Source: Cupriavidus campinensis (lineage in GTDB: Bacteria; Pseudomonadota; Gammaproteobacteria; Burkholderiales; Burkholderiaceae). Taken from it: DNA of 64,000 nucleotides. Every line of letters begins with the position of its first letter. Position 1 is the stretch's first letter. The DNA lies in contig NZ_CAJPVH010000004.1 of NCBI RefSeq assembly GCF_905397395.1, positions 124,001 to 188,000 on the forward strand, written 5' to 3'. The notes beneath the pieces were generated by a model. That model was not told where the DNA came from. It made no database searches and saw only the letters and a list, made by a program, of their open reading frames with translations. This document shows, one piece after another, positions 45,290 to 54,707 of the stretch. Both the position numbers and the translations under genes were made by a program.

Positions 45290-46609
45290 ATGGAACTACA
45301 GCAAGGCGCGTCCACGTCACGATTTGCGTCCCCATGGACGCAGCTCGTATTCGGCGTCATCTGCATGGCGATGATTGCCAACATGCAATACGGCTGGACC
45401 CTGTTCGTCAATCCGATCGATGACAAATACCACTGGGGCCGCACGGCCATCCAGGTGGCGTTCACCATTTTCGTGGTCACCGAGACCTGGCTGGTGCCGA
45501 TCGAGGGCTATCTGGTCGACAAGTACGGCCCGCGCCCGGTGGTGGTGGGCGGCGGCCTGCTCTGCGCGATTGCGTGGGCGCTGAACTCGGTGGCGTCGTC
45601 GCTGCCGATGCTGTACTTCGCTGCGGCCATCGGCGGCGTAGGGGCTGGCGCGGTATATGGCACCTGCGTGGGCAATGCGCTCAAGTGGTTTCCCAACCGG
45701 CGCGGGCTGGCGGCGGGGATTACGGCGGCCGGCTTCGGCGCGGGCTCCGCGCTGACCGTGGTGCCCATCGCCAACATGATCAAGACCAGCGGCTACGAGA
45801 GCACCTTCCTCACCTTCGGGCTGGGGCAGGGCATCGTGGTGGTGATCCTGGGCCTGGCGCTCTATCCGCCGTCGGCCAAGATCCTCTCCGACGTGAAGAG
45901 CACCCTGAAGGCGGCTGCTACTTATAATGCGTCGCCGCGCCAGGTGCTGTCCTCGCCGATCTTCTGGGTGATGTACGCGATGTTCGTGATGATGGCCGCC
46001 GGCGGGCTGATGGCCACGGCGCAGCTGGGCCCCATCGCCAAGGATTTCGGGCTCCATGACTCGCCGGTGTCCATCCTCGGGCTGACGCTGCCGGCGCTGA
46101 CCTTCGCGCTGACCATCGACCGCGTGCTGAACGGGCTGACCCGGCCGTTCTTCGGCTGGATCTCGGACAACATCGGCCGTGAGAACACCATGTTCCTGGC
46201 CTTCGCGGTGGAGGCAGTCGGCATCCTGCTGCTGTCCAAGTACGGGCACAACCCGGTGGCGTTCGTGATCCTGACCGGTGTGGTGTTCTTCGCCTGGGGC
46301 GAGATCTACAGCCTGTTCCCGGCCACCTGCGGCGATACCTTCGGCCCCAAGTTCGCGGCGACCAACGCCGGCCTGCTGTACACGGCCAAGGGCACGGCCG
46401 CGCTGCTGGTGCCGTTCTCGAGCGTGATTACCGCCGCCACCGGCGACTGGCACGCGGTGTTCATGCTGGCCTCGGGCATGGCCGCGCTCTCGGCGGTGCT
46501 GGCGATCTTCGTGCTCAAGCCGATGCGCGAGGCCCATGCCCGGAAGTACGTCAACGACAATGCGGCGCCGTCGATGGGCTACCGGCCCGTCCCGGACGAC
46601 CTGACCTGA
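45290..46609 (+). CDS. OxlT-like MFS transporter (oxalate/formate exchange family), copy 2
   Basis: A 439-aa paralog of the transporter at 42087: ICMAMIANMQYGWTLFVNPI, DKYGPRPVVVGGGLLCAI, YGTCVGNALKWFPNRRGLAA and DNIGRENTMFLAF. It has 12 predicted helices and a strong AAGGAGAC site. Unlike copy 1 it has the shared 14-bp operator, so it is the likely main oxalate transporter of the regulon. A GC hairpin lies behind it and the formate dehydrogenase genes follow. Confidence 0.9.
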   Translation: MELQQGASTSRFASPWTQLVFGVICMAMIANMQYGWTLFVNPIDDKYHWGRTAIQVAFTIFVVTETWLVPIEGYLVDKYGPRPVVVGGGLLCAIAWALNSVASSLPMLYFAAAIGGVGAGAVYGTCVGNALKWFPNRRGLAAGITAAGFGAGSALTVVPIANMIKTSGYESTFLTFGLGQGIVVVILGLALYPPSAKILSDVKSTLKAAATYNASPRQVLSSPIFWVMYAMFVMMAAGGLMATAQLGPIAKDFGLHDSPVSILGLTLPALTFALTIDRVLNGLTRPFFGWISDNIGRENTMFLAFAVEAVGILLLSKYGHNPVAFVILTGVVFFAWGEIYSLFPATCGDTFGPKFAATNAGLLYTAKGTAALLVPFSSVITAATGDWHAVFMLASGMAALSAVLAIFVLKPMREAHARKYVNDNAAPSMGYRPVPDDLT

Positions 46610-46633
46610 CCCGGGCACGCCAGGACACACGGG

Positions 46634-46659
46634 AAGGGCCCGCCGGCGCGCGGGCCCTT
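46634..46659 (+). terminator. Terminator-like hairpin after second OxlT-like gene
   Basis: AAGGGCCCGC and GCGGGCCCTT form a 10-bp stem with a 6-base loop. Only two T's follow, so termination may be weak. Confidence 0.55.
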
Positions 46660-46776
46660 GTGCGTGCGCCGTCCGCCGTCCGGCGACACCTGGCGCCGCC
46701 AGGCGACGCCGGGCGTATGATCAAGATCAGCCGGCAGCATAGCCGACGAGCAAGACAACAACCCACAGGATTCCCC

Positions 46777-48534
46777 ATGAACCAGGTTGTGATTCCGATT
46801 GTGGTGGAGGGCGGAGGCCGCGAGCGCAAACGCCGCCAGCCCAAGGGCCGGCAGGTGGACCCGGCGGCACTGTCCGAGGTGCGCCAGCTGCTGGGCGATG
46901 CCCCGCGCCGCCGAGACCTGCTGATCGAGCATCTGCACGCCATCCAGGACCACTTCGGCCAGCTGGCCACGCCCCATCTGGCCGCACTGGCGCAGGAAAT
47001 GCGCATGGCCCAGACCGAGGTCTTCGAGGTGGCCAGTTTCTATCACCATTTCGATATTGTCCGAGAGGACGCCGATGGCCACATCGCCGCCCCGCAGGCG
47101 CTGACCGTGCGCGTCTGCGAGGGCATTGCCTGCGAGATGGCGGGGGCGACCTCGCTGCTGGAGCGACTACCGGCGCTGCTTGGCACCGATGTCCGCGTGC
47201 TCGCCGCACCCTGCATCGGCCGTTGCGAGCGGGCGCCGGCCGTGCTGGTGGGCCAGCATCCGGTGGACGCCGCCACCCCCGCCGCCGTGCAGGCCTGCGT
47301 GGAGGCCGGCACCGTCCGGCATGACCCCGAGCCCTATCTCAGCTATGACGACTATCGCGCCCAGGGCGGCTATCGCCTGTTGCAGGCGCTGGAGCAGGGC
47401 GAGACCGACGCGGACGCGCTGATCGCCGTGATGGAGAACTCCGGCCTGCGCGGGCTCGGCGGGGCGGGCTTTCCCACTGGCCGCAAATGGCGCATCGTCC
47501 GGGCCGAGCCGGCGCCACGCCTGATGGCCGTCAATATCGACGAAGGCGAGCCGGGCACGTTCAAGGACCGCGTCTACCTGGAGCGCGATCCGCATCGCTT
47601 CCTGGAGGGCATGCTGGTGGCTGCGCGCGTGACCGGCGTGGCCGCCATCTATATCTACCTGCGCGATGAGTACGCGGGCTGCCGCGCCGTGCTGACCGAG
47701 GCGCTGGCGCAACTGCGCGCCGCGCCGCCGGTGCCCGGCCTGCCCGAGATCCATCTGCGCCGGGGTGCCGGCGCGTATATCTGCGGTGAAGAGTCGGCCA
47801 TGATCGAATCGATCGAGGGCAAGCGTGGCATGCCCCGGCTGCGCCCGCCCTATGTAGCGCAGGTCGGGCTGTTTGGCCGGCCAACGCTCGAGCACAACTT
47901 CGAGACGCTGTATTGGGTGCGCGAGATTGTGGAGCGCGGCCCCGAATGGTTCGCAGGGCAGGGCCGGCATGGCCGCAAGGGCCTGCGCTCGTTTTCGGTG
48001 TCTGGCCGGGTGCGCCGCCCCGGCGTGCATCTGGCGCCGGCCGGTATCACCGTGCGTGAATTGATCGACGAATACTGCGGCGGCATGCTGGACGGCCACG
48101 CCTTCTACGGCTACCTGCCGGGTGGGGCCTCGGGCGGCATCCTGCCGGCGGCGATGGGCGATGTTCCGCTCGATTTCGACACGTTGCAGCCACATGGCTG
48201 CTTTATTGGCTCGGCGGCCATCGTGGTGCTGTCCGACCACGACCGGGCCGTCGATGCCGCGCGCAATTTGATGCATTTCTTCCGCGACGAGTCCTGCGGC
48301 CAATGCACGCCGTGCCGCGTGGGCACGGCCAAGGCGCTCGACCTGATCCGCCAGCCGGCAGCGGCCTGGGACCTGGCCGCGCTGGCTGACCTGTCCGCGG
48401 TGATGCGCGATGCGTCGATCTGCGGGCTGGGGCAGGCCGCGCCGAATCCCGTGGATTGCGTGATCCGCTACTTCCCGCATGAACTCGCGCCGGTGACTGC
48501 CGTCGCACCCGTCGCTCAGGAGGGCCAGCCATGA
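46777..48534 (+). CDS. NAD-dependent formate dehydrogenase beta subunit (NuoE-NuoF fusion)
   Basis: A 585-aa fused diaphorase subunit. The N-terminal NuoE-like part (about 30-180) holds a [2Fe-2S] site (CEGIACE and CIGRCE). The NuoF-like part binds FMN/NADH (GLGGAGFPTGRKW, GEPGTFKDR, GAYICGEESAMIESIEG) and a [4Fe-4S] cluster (ESCGQCTPCR plus a later Cys). It passes electrons from formate to NAD+. The fusion resembles the beta subunit of the tungsten FDH1 of Methylorubrum rather than the separate FdsG/FdsB of Cupriavidus-type FDS. It overlaps the alpha gene by four bases. Confidence 0.92.
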   Translation: MNQVVIPIVVEGGGRERKRRQPKGRQVDPAALSEVRQLLGDAPRRRDLLIEHLHAIQDHFGQLATPHLAALAQEMRMAQTEVFEVASFYHHFDIVREDADGHIAAPQALTVRVCEGIACEMAGATSLLERLPALLGTDVRVLAAPCIGRCERAPAVLVGQHPVDAATPAAVQACVEAGTVRHDPEPYLSYDDYRAQGGYRLLQALEQGETDADALIAVMENSGLRGLGGAGFPTGRKWRIVRAEPAPRLMAVNIDEGEPGTFKDRVYLERDPHRFLEGMLVAARVTGVAAIYIYLRDEYAGCRAVLTEALAQLRAAPPVPGLPEIHLRRGAGAYICGEESAMIESIEGKRGMPRLRPPYVAQVGLFGRPTLEHNFETLYWVREIVERGPEWFAGQGRHGRKGLRSFSVSGRVRRPGVHLAPAGITVRELIDEYCGGMLDGHAFYGYLPGGASGGILPAAMGDVPLDFDTLQPHGCFIGSAAIVVLSDHDRAVDAARNLMHFFRDESCGQCTPCRVGTAKALDLIRQPAAAWDLAALADLSAVMRDASICGLGQAAPNPVDCVIRYFPHELAPVTAVAPVAQEGQP

Positions 48535-51395
48535 ATGCACTGACCCGCGCTGAAGTCGCGCTCGTCCAGGCGTCGTCCGACACCGAGGTCACCTTCCGGC
48601 TCGATGGCCGGGAGGTGACCGCCCGCCCCGGGGAGTCGCTGCTGCAGGTGGCGCGCCGGGAAGGCATCGAGATTCCGCATCTTTGCTACAAGGATGGGCT
48701 GGATACCGCCGGCAACTGCCGCGCCTGCATGGTCGAGATCGACGGGGAACGCGTGCTGGCGCCGTCCTGCTGCCGCGCGCCGGCCAATGGCATGACGGTG
48801 CACACGGACTCCGAGCGCGCCCGGCGCGCGCAGCGCATGGTGCTGGAACTGCTGCAGTCCGACATGCCGGAGACCGCGTACACGCGCCATAGTGAACTTG
48901 ATCAGTGGTCGGCCCGGCTCGAAGTCGGCAAGCCACGCTTTGCCCCGCGCGAGGCGGTGCCGGCCGATCTGTCGCACCCCGCCATCGCGGTCAACCTCGA
49001 TGCCTGCATCCAGTGCACGCGCTGCGTGCGCGCCTGCCGCGACGAACAGGCCAATGACGTGATCGGGCTGGCATTTCGCGGCGATCATGCCCGCATCGTC
49101 TTCGATATGGCCGACCCGATGGGCGCCAGCACCTGCGTGGCCTGCGGCGAGTGCGTGCAGGCCTGCCCGACCGGCGCGCTGATGCCGGCGCGCAACGTGG
49201 CGCTGGCCGTGCCCGACCGCGAGGTGGATTCGGTCTGCCCGTATTGCGGCGTGGGCTGCCAGCTGACGTACCACGTCAAGGACAACCGCATCCTGTTCGT
49301 GGAAGGGCGCGACGGCCCGGCCAATCACAACCGGCTCTGCGTGAAGGGGCGTTACGGTTTCGACTACGCCCAGCATCCACACCGGCTGACAGTGCCGCTG
49401 GTGCGGCGCGAAGGGGTGGCCAAGTCCGGCGACATGGTGCTGGACCCCGATCGCGTGATGGAGGTGTTCCGGGAAGCAACCTGGGAAGAGGCCCTGGCCC
49501 TGGCCGCCGGCGGCCTTGCGCGCATCCGGGACACGCTGGGTGGCCGTGCGCTGGCCGGGTTTGGTTCGGCCAAGGGTAGCAACGAGGAAGCCTATCTGTT
49601 CCAGAAGCTCGTGCGGACCGGGTTTGGCAGCAACAACGTCGATCACTGCACGCGGCTGTGTCATGCGTCATCGGTGGCGGCGCTGCTCGAAGGAATCGGC
49701 TCGGGGGCGGTGTCCAATCCGGTGATGGACGTGGGCAAGGCCGAGGTGGTGCTGCTGATCGGCGCCAATCCCACGGTCAACCATCCGGTGGCAGCCACCT
49801 GGATCAAGAACGCGGTGCGCAACGGTACCAAGCTCATCGTCGCCGATCCGCGTCGATCTGACCTGTCGCGCTTTGCGCACCGGTTCCTGCAGTTCCAGGC
49901 CGATACCGACGTGGCACTGCTGAACGCGATGATGCATGTGATTGTGGAGGAAGGGCTTGTCGATCCCGAATTCATTGCCGCGCGCACGTCCGGCTACGAG
50001 GCGCTGGCGGCCAATGTGGCCCCGTACAGCCCTGAGCTCATGGCCCCGGTCTGCGGCATCGACGCGGAAACCATCCGCGAGGTGGCCCGGCTCTACGCCA
50101 CCTCGAAGGGATCGATGATCCTGTGGGGCATGGGCGTGTCCCAGCACGTGCATGGCACGGACAACGCGCGCTGCCTGATCGCGCTGGCGCTGATGACGGG
50201 CCAGATCGGCCGGCCGGGCACGGGTTTGCATCCGCTGCGCGGCCAGAACAACGTGCAGGGCGCGTCCGACGCGGGGCTGATCCCGATGATGTATCCGGAC
50301 TACCGGCGCGTGGATGACCCGGCCGCCAACGCCGCCTTCGAGGCGCTGTGGGGCATGCCGCTGGACAAGCAGCCGGGCCTGACCGTGGTGGAGGTCATGC
50401 AGGCCATCGAGGCAGGCACCGTGCGCGGCATGTACATCATGGGCGAGAACCCGGCGATGTCGGACCCGGATGCGCAGCACGCGCGCGAGGCGCTGGCCGC
50501 GCTCGACCATCTGGTGGTGCAGGACATTTTCCTGACCGAGACCGCCTGCCTGGCCGATGTGGTGCTGCCCGCCTCGGCCTTCCCCGAGAAGACTGGCACC
50601 TTCACCAATACGGACCGCACGGTGCAACTGGGCCGGCAGGCGATCGACCCGCCCGGGCAGGCACGCCAGGACCTGTGGATCCTGTGCGAGCTGGCCGCGC
50701 GGCTCGGGCTGCCCTGGGACTATGGGCATGCCACCCGCGATGCGGCGCCCGTGGCCTTGGTTTTCGACGAAATGCGACATGCGATGCCGAGCATCGCCGG
50801 CATGACGTGGGCGCGGCTCCAGCGCGAGCATGCAGTGACCTATCCCTGCGAGACGGAGGGAGATCCCGGCGAGCCGGTGATTTTTACGGAGACGTTCCCG
50901 ACCGTTGGCGGACGCGGGCGCTTCGTGCCGGCGGACATCATCCCGGCGGCAGAGCGTCCGGATCAGGAATATCCGACGGTCCTGATCACGGGCCGACAGC
51001 TCGAGCACTGGCATACGGGCAGCATGACGCGCCGCGCCGGCGTGCTCGACGCCATCGAGCCGGATCCGGTGGCACTGGTCCATCCGCTCGATCTGGCGGC
51101 GCTCGGCGGCAAGCCCGGCGACGTGGTCACGCTGACGTCCCGGCGCGGGCAGGTGATGCTCTACGCGCGCGCCGACGATGGCACCCCGCGCGGCGCCGTG
51201 TTCGTGCCGTTCTGCTACTACGAGGCGGCCATCAACAAGCTGACCAACCCGGCGCTCGACCCGTTCGGCAAGATTCCGGAGTTCAAGTACTGCGCGATCC
51301 GGATGACGCTGGGCGGCGCGGTGCCCGAGCAGCTGAGCTTCGGCGGCGGGCAGATTCTGGATTCGCTGACCGGCGCCCTGGCCTTGCCCGGATGA
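48531..51395 (+). CDS. NAD-dependent formate dehydrogenase alpha (catalytic) subunit
   Basis: A 954-aa molybdenum/tungsten bis-pterin enzyme that oxidises formate to CO2. In order: a NuoG-like [2Fe-2S] domain (CYKDGLDTAGNCRACM), two [4Fe-4S] ferredoxin motifs (CIQCTRCVRACRDE; CVACGECVQACPTGA), the pterin-proximal cluster (VCPYCGVGC), and the active-site region DHCTRLCHASS with the metal-ligand Cys and the catalytic His. The C-terminal pterin domain runs to the end. The metal ligand is Cys, not selenocysteine. No fdhD-like sulfurtransferase or FdsD gene lies in the window. Confidence 0.94.
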   Translation: MNALTRAEVALVQASSDTEVTFRLDGREVTARPGESLLQVARREGIEIPHLCYKDGLDTAGNCRACMVEIDGERVLAPSCCRAPANGMTVHTDSERARRAQRMVLELLQSDMPETAYTRHSELDQWSARLEVGKPRFAPREAVPADLSHPAIAVNLDACIQCTRCVRACRDEQANDVIGLAFRGDHARIVFDMADPMGASTCVACGECVQACPTGALMPARNVALAVPDREVDSVCPYCGVGCQLTYHVKDNRILFVEGRDGPANHNRLCVKGRYGFDYAQHPHRLTVPLVRREGVAKSGDMVLDPDRVMEVFREATWEEALALAAGGLARIRDTLGGRALAGFGSAKGSNEEAYLFQKLVRTGFGSNNVDHCTRLCHASSVAALLEGIGSGAVSNPVMDVGKAEVVLLIGANPTVNHPVAATWIKNAVRNGTKLIVADPRRSDLSRFAHRFLQFQADTDVALLNAMMHVIVEEGLVDPEFIAARTSGYEALAANVAPYSPELMAPVCGIDAETIREVARLYATSKGSMILWGMGVSQHVHGTDNARCLIALALMTGQIGRPGTGLHPLRGQNNVQGASDAGLIPMMYPDYRRVDDPAANAAFEALWGMPLDKQPGLTVVEVMQAIEAGTVRGMYIMGENPAMSDPDAQHAREALAALDHLVVQDIFLTETACLADVVLPASAFPEKTGTFTNTDRTVQLGRQAIDPPGQARQDLWILCELAARLGLPWDYGHATRDAAPVALVFDEMRHAMPSIAGMTWARLQREHAVTYPCETEGDPGEPVIFTETFPTVGGRGRFVPADIIPAAERPDQEYPTVLITGRQLEHWHTGSMTRRAGVLDAIEPDPVALVHPLDLAALGGKPGDVVTLTSRRGQVMLYARADDGTPRGAVFVPFCYYEAAINKLTNPALDPFGKIPEFKYCAIRMTLGGAVPEQLSFGGGQILDSLTGALALPG

Positions 51396-51503
51396 TTTTC
51401 CGAAAATTCGTGAAAGTGATTGCGGATTCATTCGGCTAATCAGGGCAATCCGAAACGGTTAGGATGCAGGCATCCCCTCGAACTGTTGGAAAGGATGCCT
51501 GCA

Positions 51504-52520
51504 ATGAAAGCCATTGGACTGACCCGTTACCTGCCGATCAGCGACCCCCAGGCGCTGGTGGACGTGGAGATCGACAAGCCGGCCGCCTCGGGCCACGACC
51601 TGCTGGTCAAGGTGGAGGCGATTGCCGTGAACCCGGTGGACACCAAGGTCCGCGCGCCCAAGGACAAGGTGGAAGATGCGCCGCGCGTGCTGGGCTGGGA
51701 TGCCGCTGGCACCGTGGCCGCCGTGGGCCCGGACGTGACGCTGTTCAAGGTCGGCGACCCGGTGTTCTACGCAGGCAGCATCACGCGGCCCGGCGCCAAC
51801 AGCGAATTCCACCTCGTGGATGAACGCATCGTCGGCCATAAGCCGGCATCGCTGGACTTTCCCAATGCCGCCGCGTTGCCGCTGACGGCCATCACGGCCT
51901 GGGAAGCGCTGTTCGATCGCCTGGGCGTCTCGCCGAAGGGCGACGATGCCGGCCGTTCGGTGCTGATTATCGGCGGGGCAGGGGGCGTGGGCTCCATCGG
52001 CATCCAGCTGGCCAAGGTGCTGGCGGGGCTGACGGTCATCGCCACGGCCTCGCGGCCGGAGTCGGAAGCCTGGTGCCGCCGCCTGGGTGCCGATCATATC
52101 ATCGACCATCGTGCCGACATCCCCGCGCAACTGCGCAAACTCGGGTTTGACGCGGTGGATTTCATCCTCTGCTTCAACGACACGGACCGCCACTTCAACG
52201 CGATGGCCGAAGCCATCGCGCCGCAGGGCAAGATCTGCTCGATCGTCGAGAACGCGGGCGAGCTGCCGGTGGGCGCGCTGAAGAGCAAGAGTGCGACGTT
52301 CGTCTGGGAATTCATGTTTACGCGCGCGATGTTCGGCACGCCGGACATGATCGCGCAGCATCGCCTGCTCAACGAAGTGGCGCGGCTGATCGATGCCGGA
52401 CGCCTGCAAACCACGGTGGGCGAGAACCTCGGCACGATCAACGCAGCGAACCTGCGCCGCGCCCACGCGCAGCTGGAAGGTGGCCAGACCATCGGCAAGC
52501 TGGTGCTGTCCGGGTTCTAA
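51504..52520 (+). CDS. Zinc-binding-type alcohol dehydrogenase / NADPH:quinone reductase family
   Basis: A 338-aa MDR protein. The ATG at 51504 has an AAGGATG site. GroES-like part with VNPVDTKVRAP; Rossmann part with LIIGGAGGVGSIGIQLAK. It matches the group of quinone-oxidoreductase-like proteins with an N-terminal MKAIGL. It follows formate dehydrogenase by 108 bases but there is no sign of functional linkage. It ends at a bidirectional terminator. Confidence 0.86.
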   Translation: MKAIGLTRYLPISDPQALVDVEIDKPAASGHDLLVKVEAIAVNPVDTKVRAPKDKVEDAPRVLGWDAAGTVAAVGPDVTLFKVGDPVFYAGSITRPGANSEFHLVDERIVGHKPASLDFPNAAALPLTAITAWEALFDRLGVSPKGDDAGRSVLIIGGAGGVGSIGIQLAKVLAGLTVIATASRPESEAWCRRLGADHIIDHRADIPAQLRKLGFDAVDFILCFNDTDRHFNAMAEAIAPQGKICSIVENAGELPVGALKSKSATFVWEFMFTRAMFGTPDMIAQHRLLNEVARLIDAGRLQTTVGENLGTINAANLRRAHAQLEGGQTIGKLVLSGF

Positions 52521-52560
52521 TCTGCAATTAACCGCCAAGTTGCGGGCACACCATAAACGA

Positions 52561-52593
52561 GGGCCGGGGCTGCTGACGCAGCGCCCGGCCCTT
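52561..52593. terminator. Bidirectional hairpin terminator
   Basis: GGGCCGGG (52561-52568) pairs with CCCGGCCC (52584-52591), and an inner GCTGC/GCAGC stem extends it. It separates the convergent reductase and hydrolase genes. Confidence 0.8.
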
Positions 52594-52615
52594 AGTTTGT
52601 CTATATGGAAGGGGG

Positions 52616-53617
52616 TTAGCTGAGAGGGCGCGCAGCCACCGCGCGTGCCAGGCTCCGCACGGCATTCTCGCCAGCCAGCCCCGCCACGAAGCTGATGACT
52701 TCGCCCGCCACGGCCTTGTCCTGGAGGATGCGCCGATGGCCGAGGCCGGTGGTGGTCACCAGCCGCGCTGCCGGCCACGCCCCGGCGATGGCGGCGCCGT
52801 CTTCCCAGCGCACTTCCTTGTCGTCGCGGTCATGGATCACCAGCGCGGGCGGCACCGGCCGCGTGCGGCCCACATCGGGCACGTTGAACGTCGCCCAGGA
52901 CGTGCCGAGCCACTGTTCGCTCTGTTGCCGCATGCGTGCGAGGATGCCCGGCGCGATGCCGAGCTGCCAGGCAAGGGCGGCGCAGGATTCGCCCATATCG
53001 GCCGGCGAGCCGATCATCACCGCGCCGCGCACCGGCAAGCCTTCGCGTATCGCCTGCGCGGCGGCGGCTCCCCCGAGGGAATGACCGACCACCGCGTGGA
53101 CTGGTCCCACCTGCCACGCTACAGCCAGCAGCGAGCGTGCCATCTCCAGCAAGGAAGTCTGGTTTGGCCCGCGTGCGCCGGCATCGGAGGCGCCATGAGA
53201 CAGCGCATCGAAGGCCACCACGCGCATCCCGGCGCCCAGCAGCGCATGGACCAGCGCATGCCATTGGCCGGCATGACCGCCCCAGCCATGGGCAAGCAGG
53301 ACCACCGGCCCTTCGGTGCCCCAGCGATAGACGCGCACGCGCCGGCTGGCACCCTGGCCAGTGACGAGCGCCCATTCGCTGCGCGCCGCGTCGAGCAGGC
53401 GCAGCGCATCGGGGCTGGACCTGGCCCGGGGCGGCGTGAACCATAGGCGCTCCAGGGCGCGGGCGGTGCCCGCCGGATGGAGGAGGCTCGCGGCTTGCCA
53501 CCGCAGCCTGAGCCACACGGGCGGCCCCGCGCGGACGATGGAAACGGGTTCCGCTTGCGTCACATGATGTGACCCGGCGGCGCGTGGTGTGGATGAGGAA
53601 AACAGCACTTGCGGCAC
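52616..53617 (-). CDS. Alpha/beta-fold hydrolase
   Basis: About 333 aa. Catalytic Ser in VVGHSLGGAAA, acid candidate in VIHDRDDKEV, and His in GLGHRRIL; oxyanion region LLAHGWGGH. GTG at 53617 is preferred because GGAGG lies 8 bases before it; a TTG at 53632 would add five residues. The substrate is unknown. A TetR-type operator (53699-53712) lies in its promoter region, matching one before the neighbouring TetR gene, so the hydrolase is probably repressed by that TetR. Confidence 0.85.
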   Translation of the reverse strand: MPQVLFSSSTPRAAGSHHVTQAEPVSIVRAGPPVWLRLRWQAASLLHPAGTARALERLWFTPPRARSSPDALRLLDAARSEWALVTGQGASRRVRVYRWGTEGPVVLLAHGWGGHAGQWHALVHALLGAGMRVVAFDALSHGASDAGARGPNQTSLLEMARSLLAVAWQVGPVHAVVGHSLGGAAAAQAIREGLPVRGAVMIGSPADMGESCAALAWQLGIAPGILARMRQQSEQWLGTSWATFNVPDVGRTRPVPPALVIHDRDDKEVRWEDGAAIAGAWPAARLVTTTGLGHRRILQDKAVAGEVISFVAGLAGENAVRSLARAVAARPLS

Positions 53618-53698
53618 GGCGAACACCTCCAACCGATGGCTTGCCGGCGAAATCGGCCAGGTTCACTGGCTTCCCGCCTGTTTTTTTATGATTCACGA

Positions 53699-53712
53699 CC
53701 GACCAGTCGTGC
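53699..53712. promoter_or_regulatory. TetR-type operator before hydrolase gene
   Basis: CCGACCAGTCGTGC matches the site at 54438-54451 (read on the other strand) at 13 of 14 bases. It lies within the inverted repeat CACGAC-N6-GTCGTG (53694-53711). Confidence 0.72.
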
Positions 53713-53806
53713 TATTTTTTGGGCAATAAATGACGACGAAAATGCCGTCTGACACACTGCGTCCGTGCCCGGGAACGCAGGGGTGTGAAGCCGTTGGCGA
53801 GCCGTT

Positions 53807-54424
53807 TCAGGCGTCTGCCGGGGCGGTTTCCCGCGTGATCCGGGCGTCGTCGAGCAGCCGGGCGAACGCGCGCCGGGCCATCGCCTCGGCATCGCTGCGC
53901 GCCATCAACTTGAACGATGTCTGGAAGGACATGCCAATGCCGGCCATCTCGAACGCGAACTGGCGCGGGTCCACATCGGCGCGGAGATCGCCTTCCTCCA
54001 CGGCGTCGGTGATCACGCGGCAGATGGTGCTGTGCCAGTCCTTGAAGGCCTGCACAACCCTGTCACGAATGACGCCGGGCTTGTCACGGTACTCCTGGGA
54101 GAGCGCCATGAAGAGGCAGCGCCCCTCGGTCACCGTGGCGCCGAGCCAGTCCATATAGCCATCGAACAGCCCCTGCAGGCGGCGCGCGCCGCGCGGCTGG
54201 CGCATCGCCGGACGTACGACAACATCGTTGAAGCGCTCCGCCGCGCGCTCGAGCACGGCCTCCTGCAGCGCTTCCTTCGAACGGAAGTGCGCGTAGAGCC
54301 CGCTCTTCGACATATGGGTGTCCGCCGCCAGCGTGGCAAGCGAAAGCTGCTCGAAGCCCACGCGCGCGGCGGAGGCGAGTGCCTGTTCGATGATGGCGGT
54401 ACGGGTGAGCTGGCCTTTTTGCAT
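53807..54424 (-). CDS. TetR-family transcriptional regulator
   Basis: A 205-aa repressor with HTH TRTAIIEQALASAARVGFEQ, SLATLAADTHMSKSGLYAHF and a typical ligand domain. ATG 54424 is used; the upstream extension has no support. The same 14-bp operator occurs before this gene and before the alpha/beta hydrolase, so it probably represses both. Its inducer is likely the hydrolase substrate, an unidentified ester or acyl compound. Confidence 0.9.
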   Translation of the reverse strand: MQKGQLTRTAIIEQALASAARVGFEQLSLATLAADTHMSKSGLYAHFRSKEALQEAVLERAAERFNDVVVRPAMRQPRGARRLQGLFDGYMDWLGATVTEGRCLFMALSQEYRDKPGVIRDRVVQAFKDWHSTICRVITDAVEEGDLRADVDPRQFAFEMAGIGMSFQTSFKLMARSDAEAMARRAFARLLDDARITRETAPADA

Positions 54425-54437
54425 GAGGTGGAGAATA

Positions 54438-54451
54438 GCACGACCGGTCGG
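54438..54451. promoter_or_regulatory. TetR-type operator before tetR gene (autoregulation)
   Basis: GCACGACCGGTCGG contains the perfect palindrome CGACCGGTCG and matches the site before the hydrolase. It lies 14 bases upstream of the TetR start. Confidence 0.73.
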
Positions 54452-54707
54452 TTTGTCAACTTGCCTTATTCCACACATCGTTGATACTGAAGTGACGTCA
54501 ACGCAAAGCGTGCGTTGTCGTTATGAGGAGGCGGGAAGAGGAAGTTGTGCTGTATCCGCCTTTTGGAGGAGGTTCCGGCAGGCGAGATCAGGCCATCATA
54601 AGAAATCTGTAAAAGTGTTCCAAACATGACCTTACGGAACCCTTTACGTGCTCTATACTCGAATGCACGTCCGCGCACTTTTTTTTCACTGGTGACTGGA
54701 GACCGAC

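Noticed and set aside
49668-51431. A 587-aa minus-strand frame
   Set aside because: Antisense to the formate dehydrogenase catalytic subunit.
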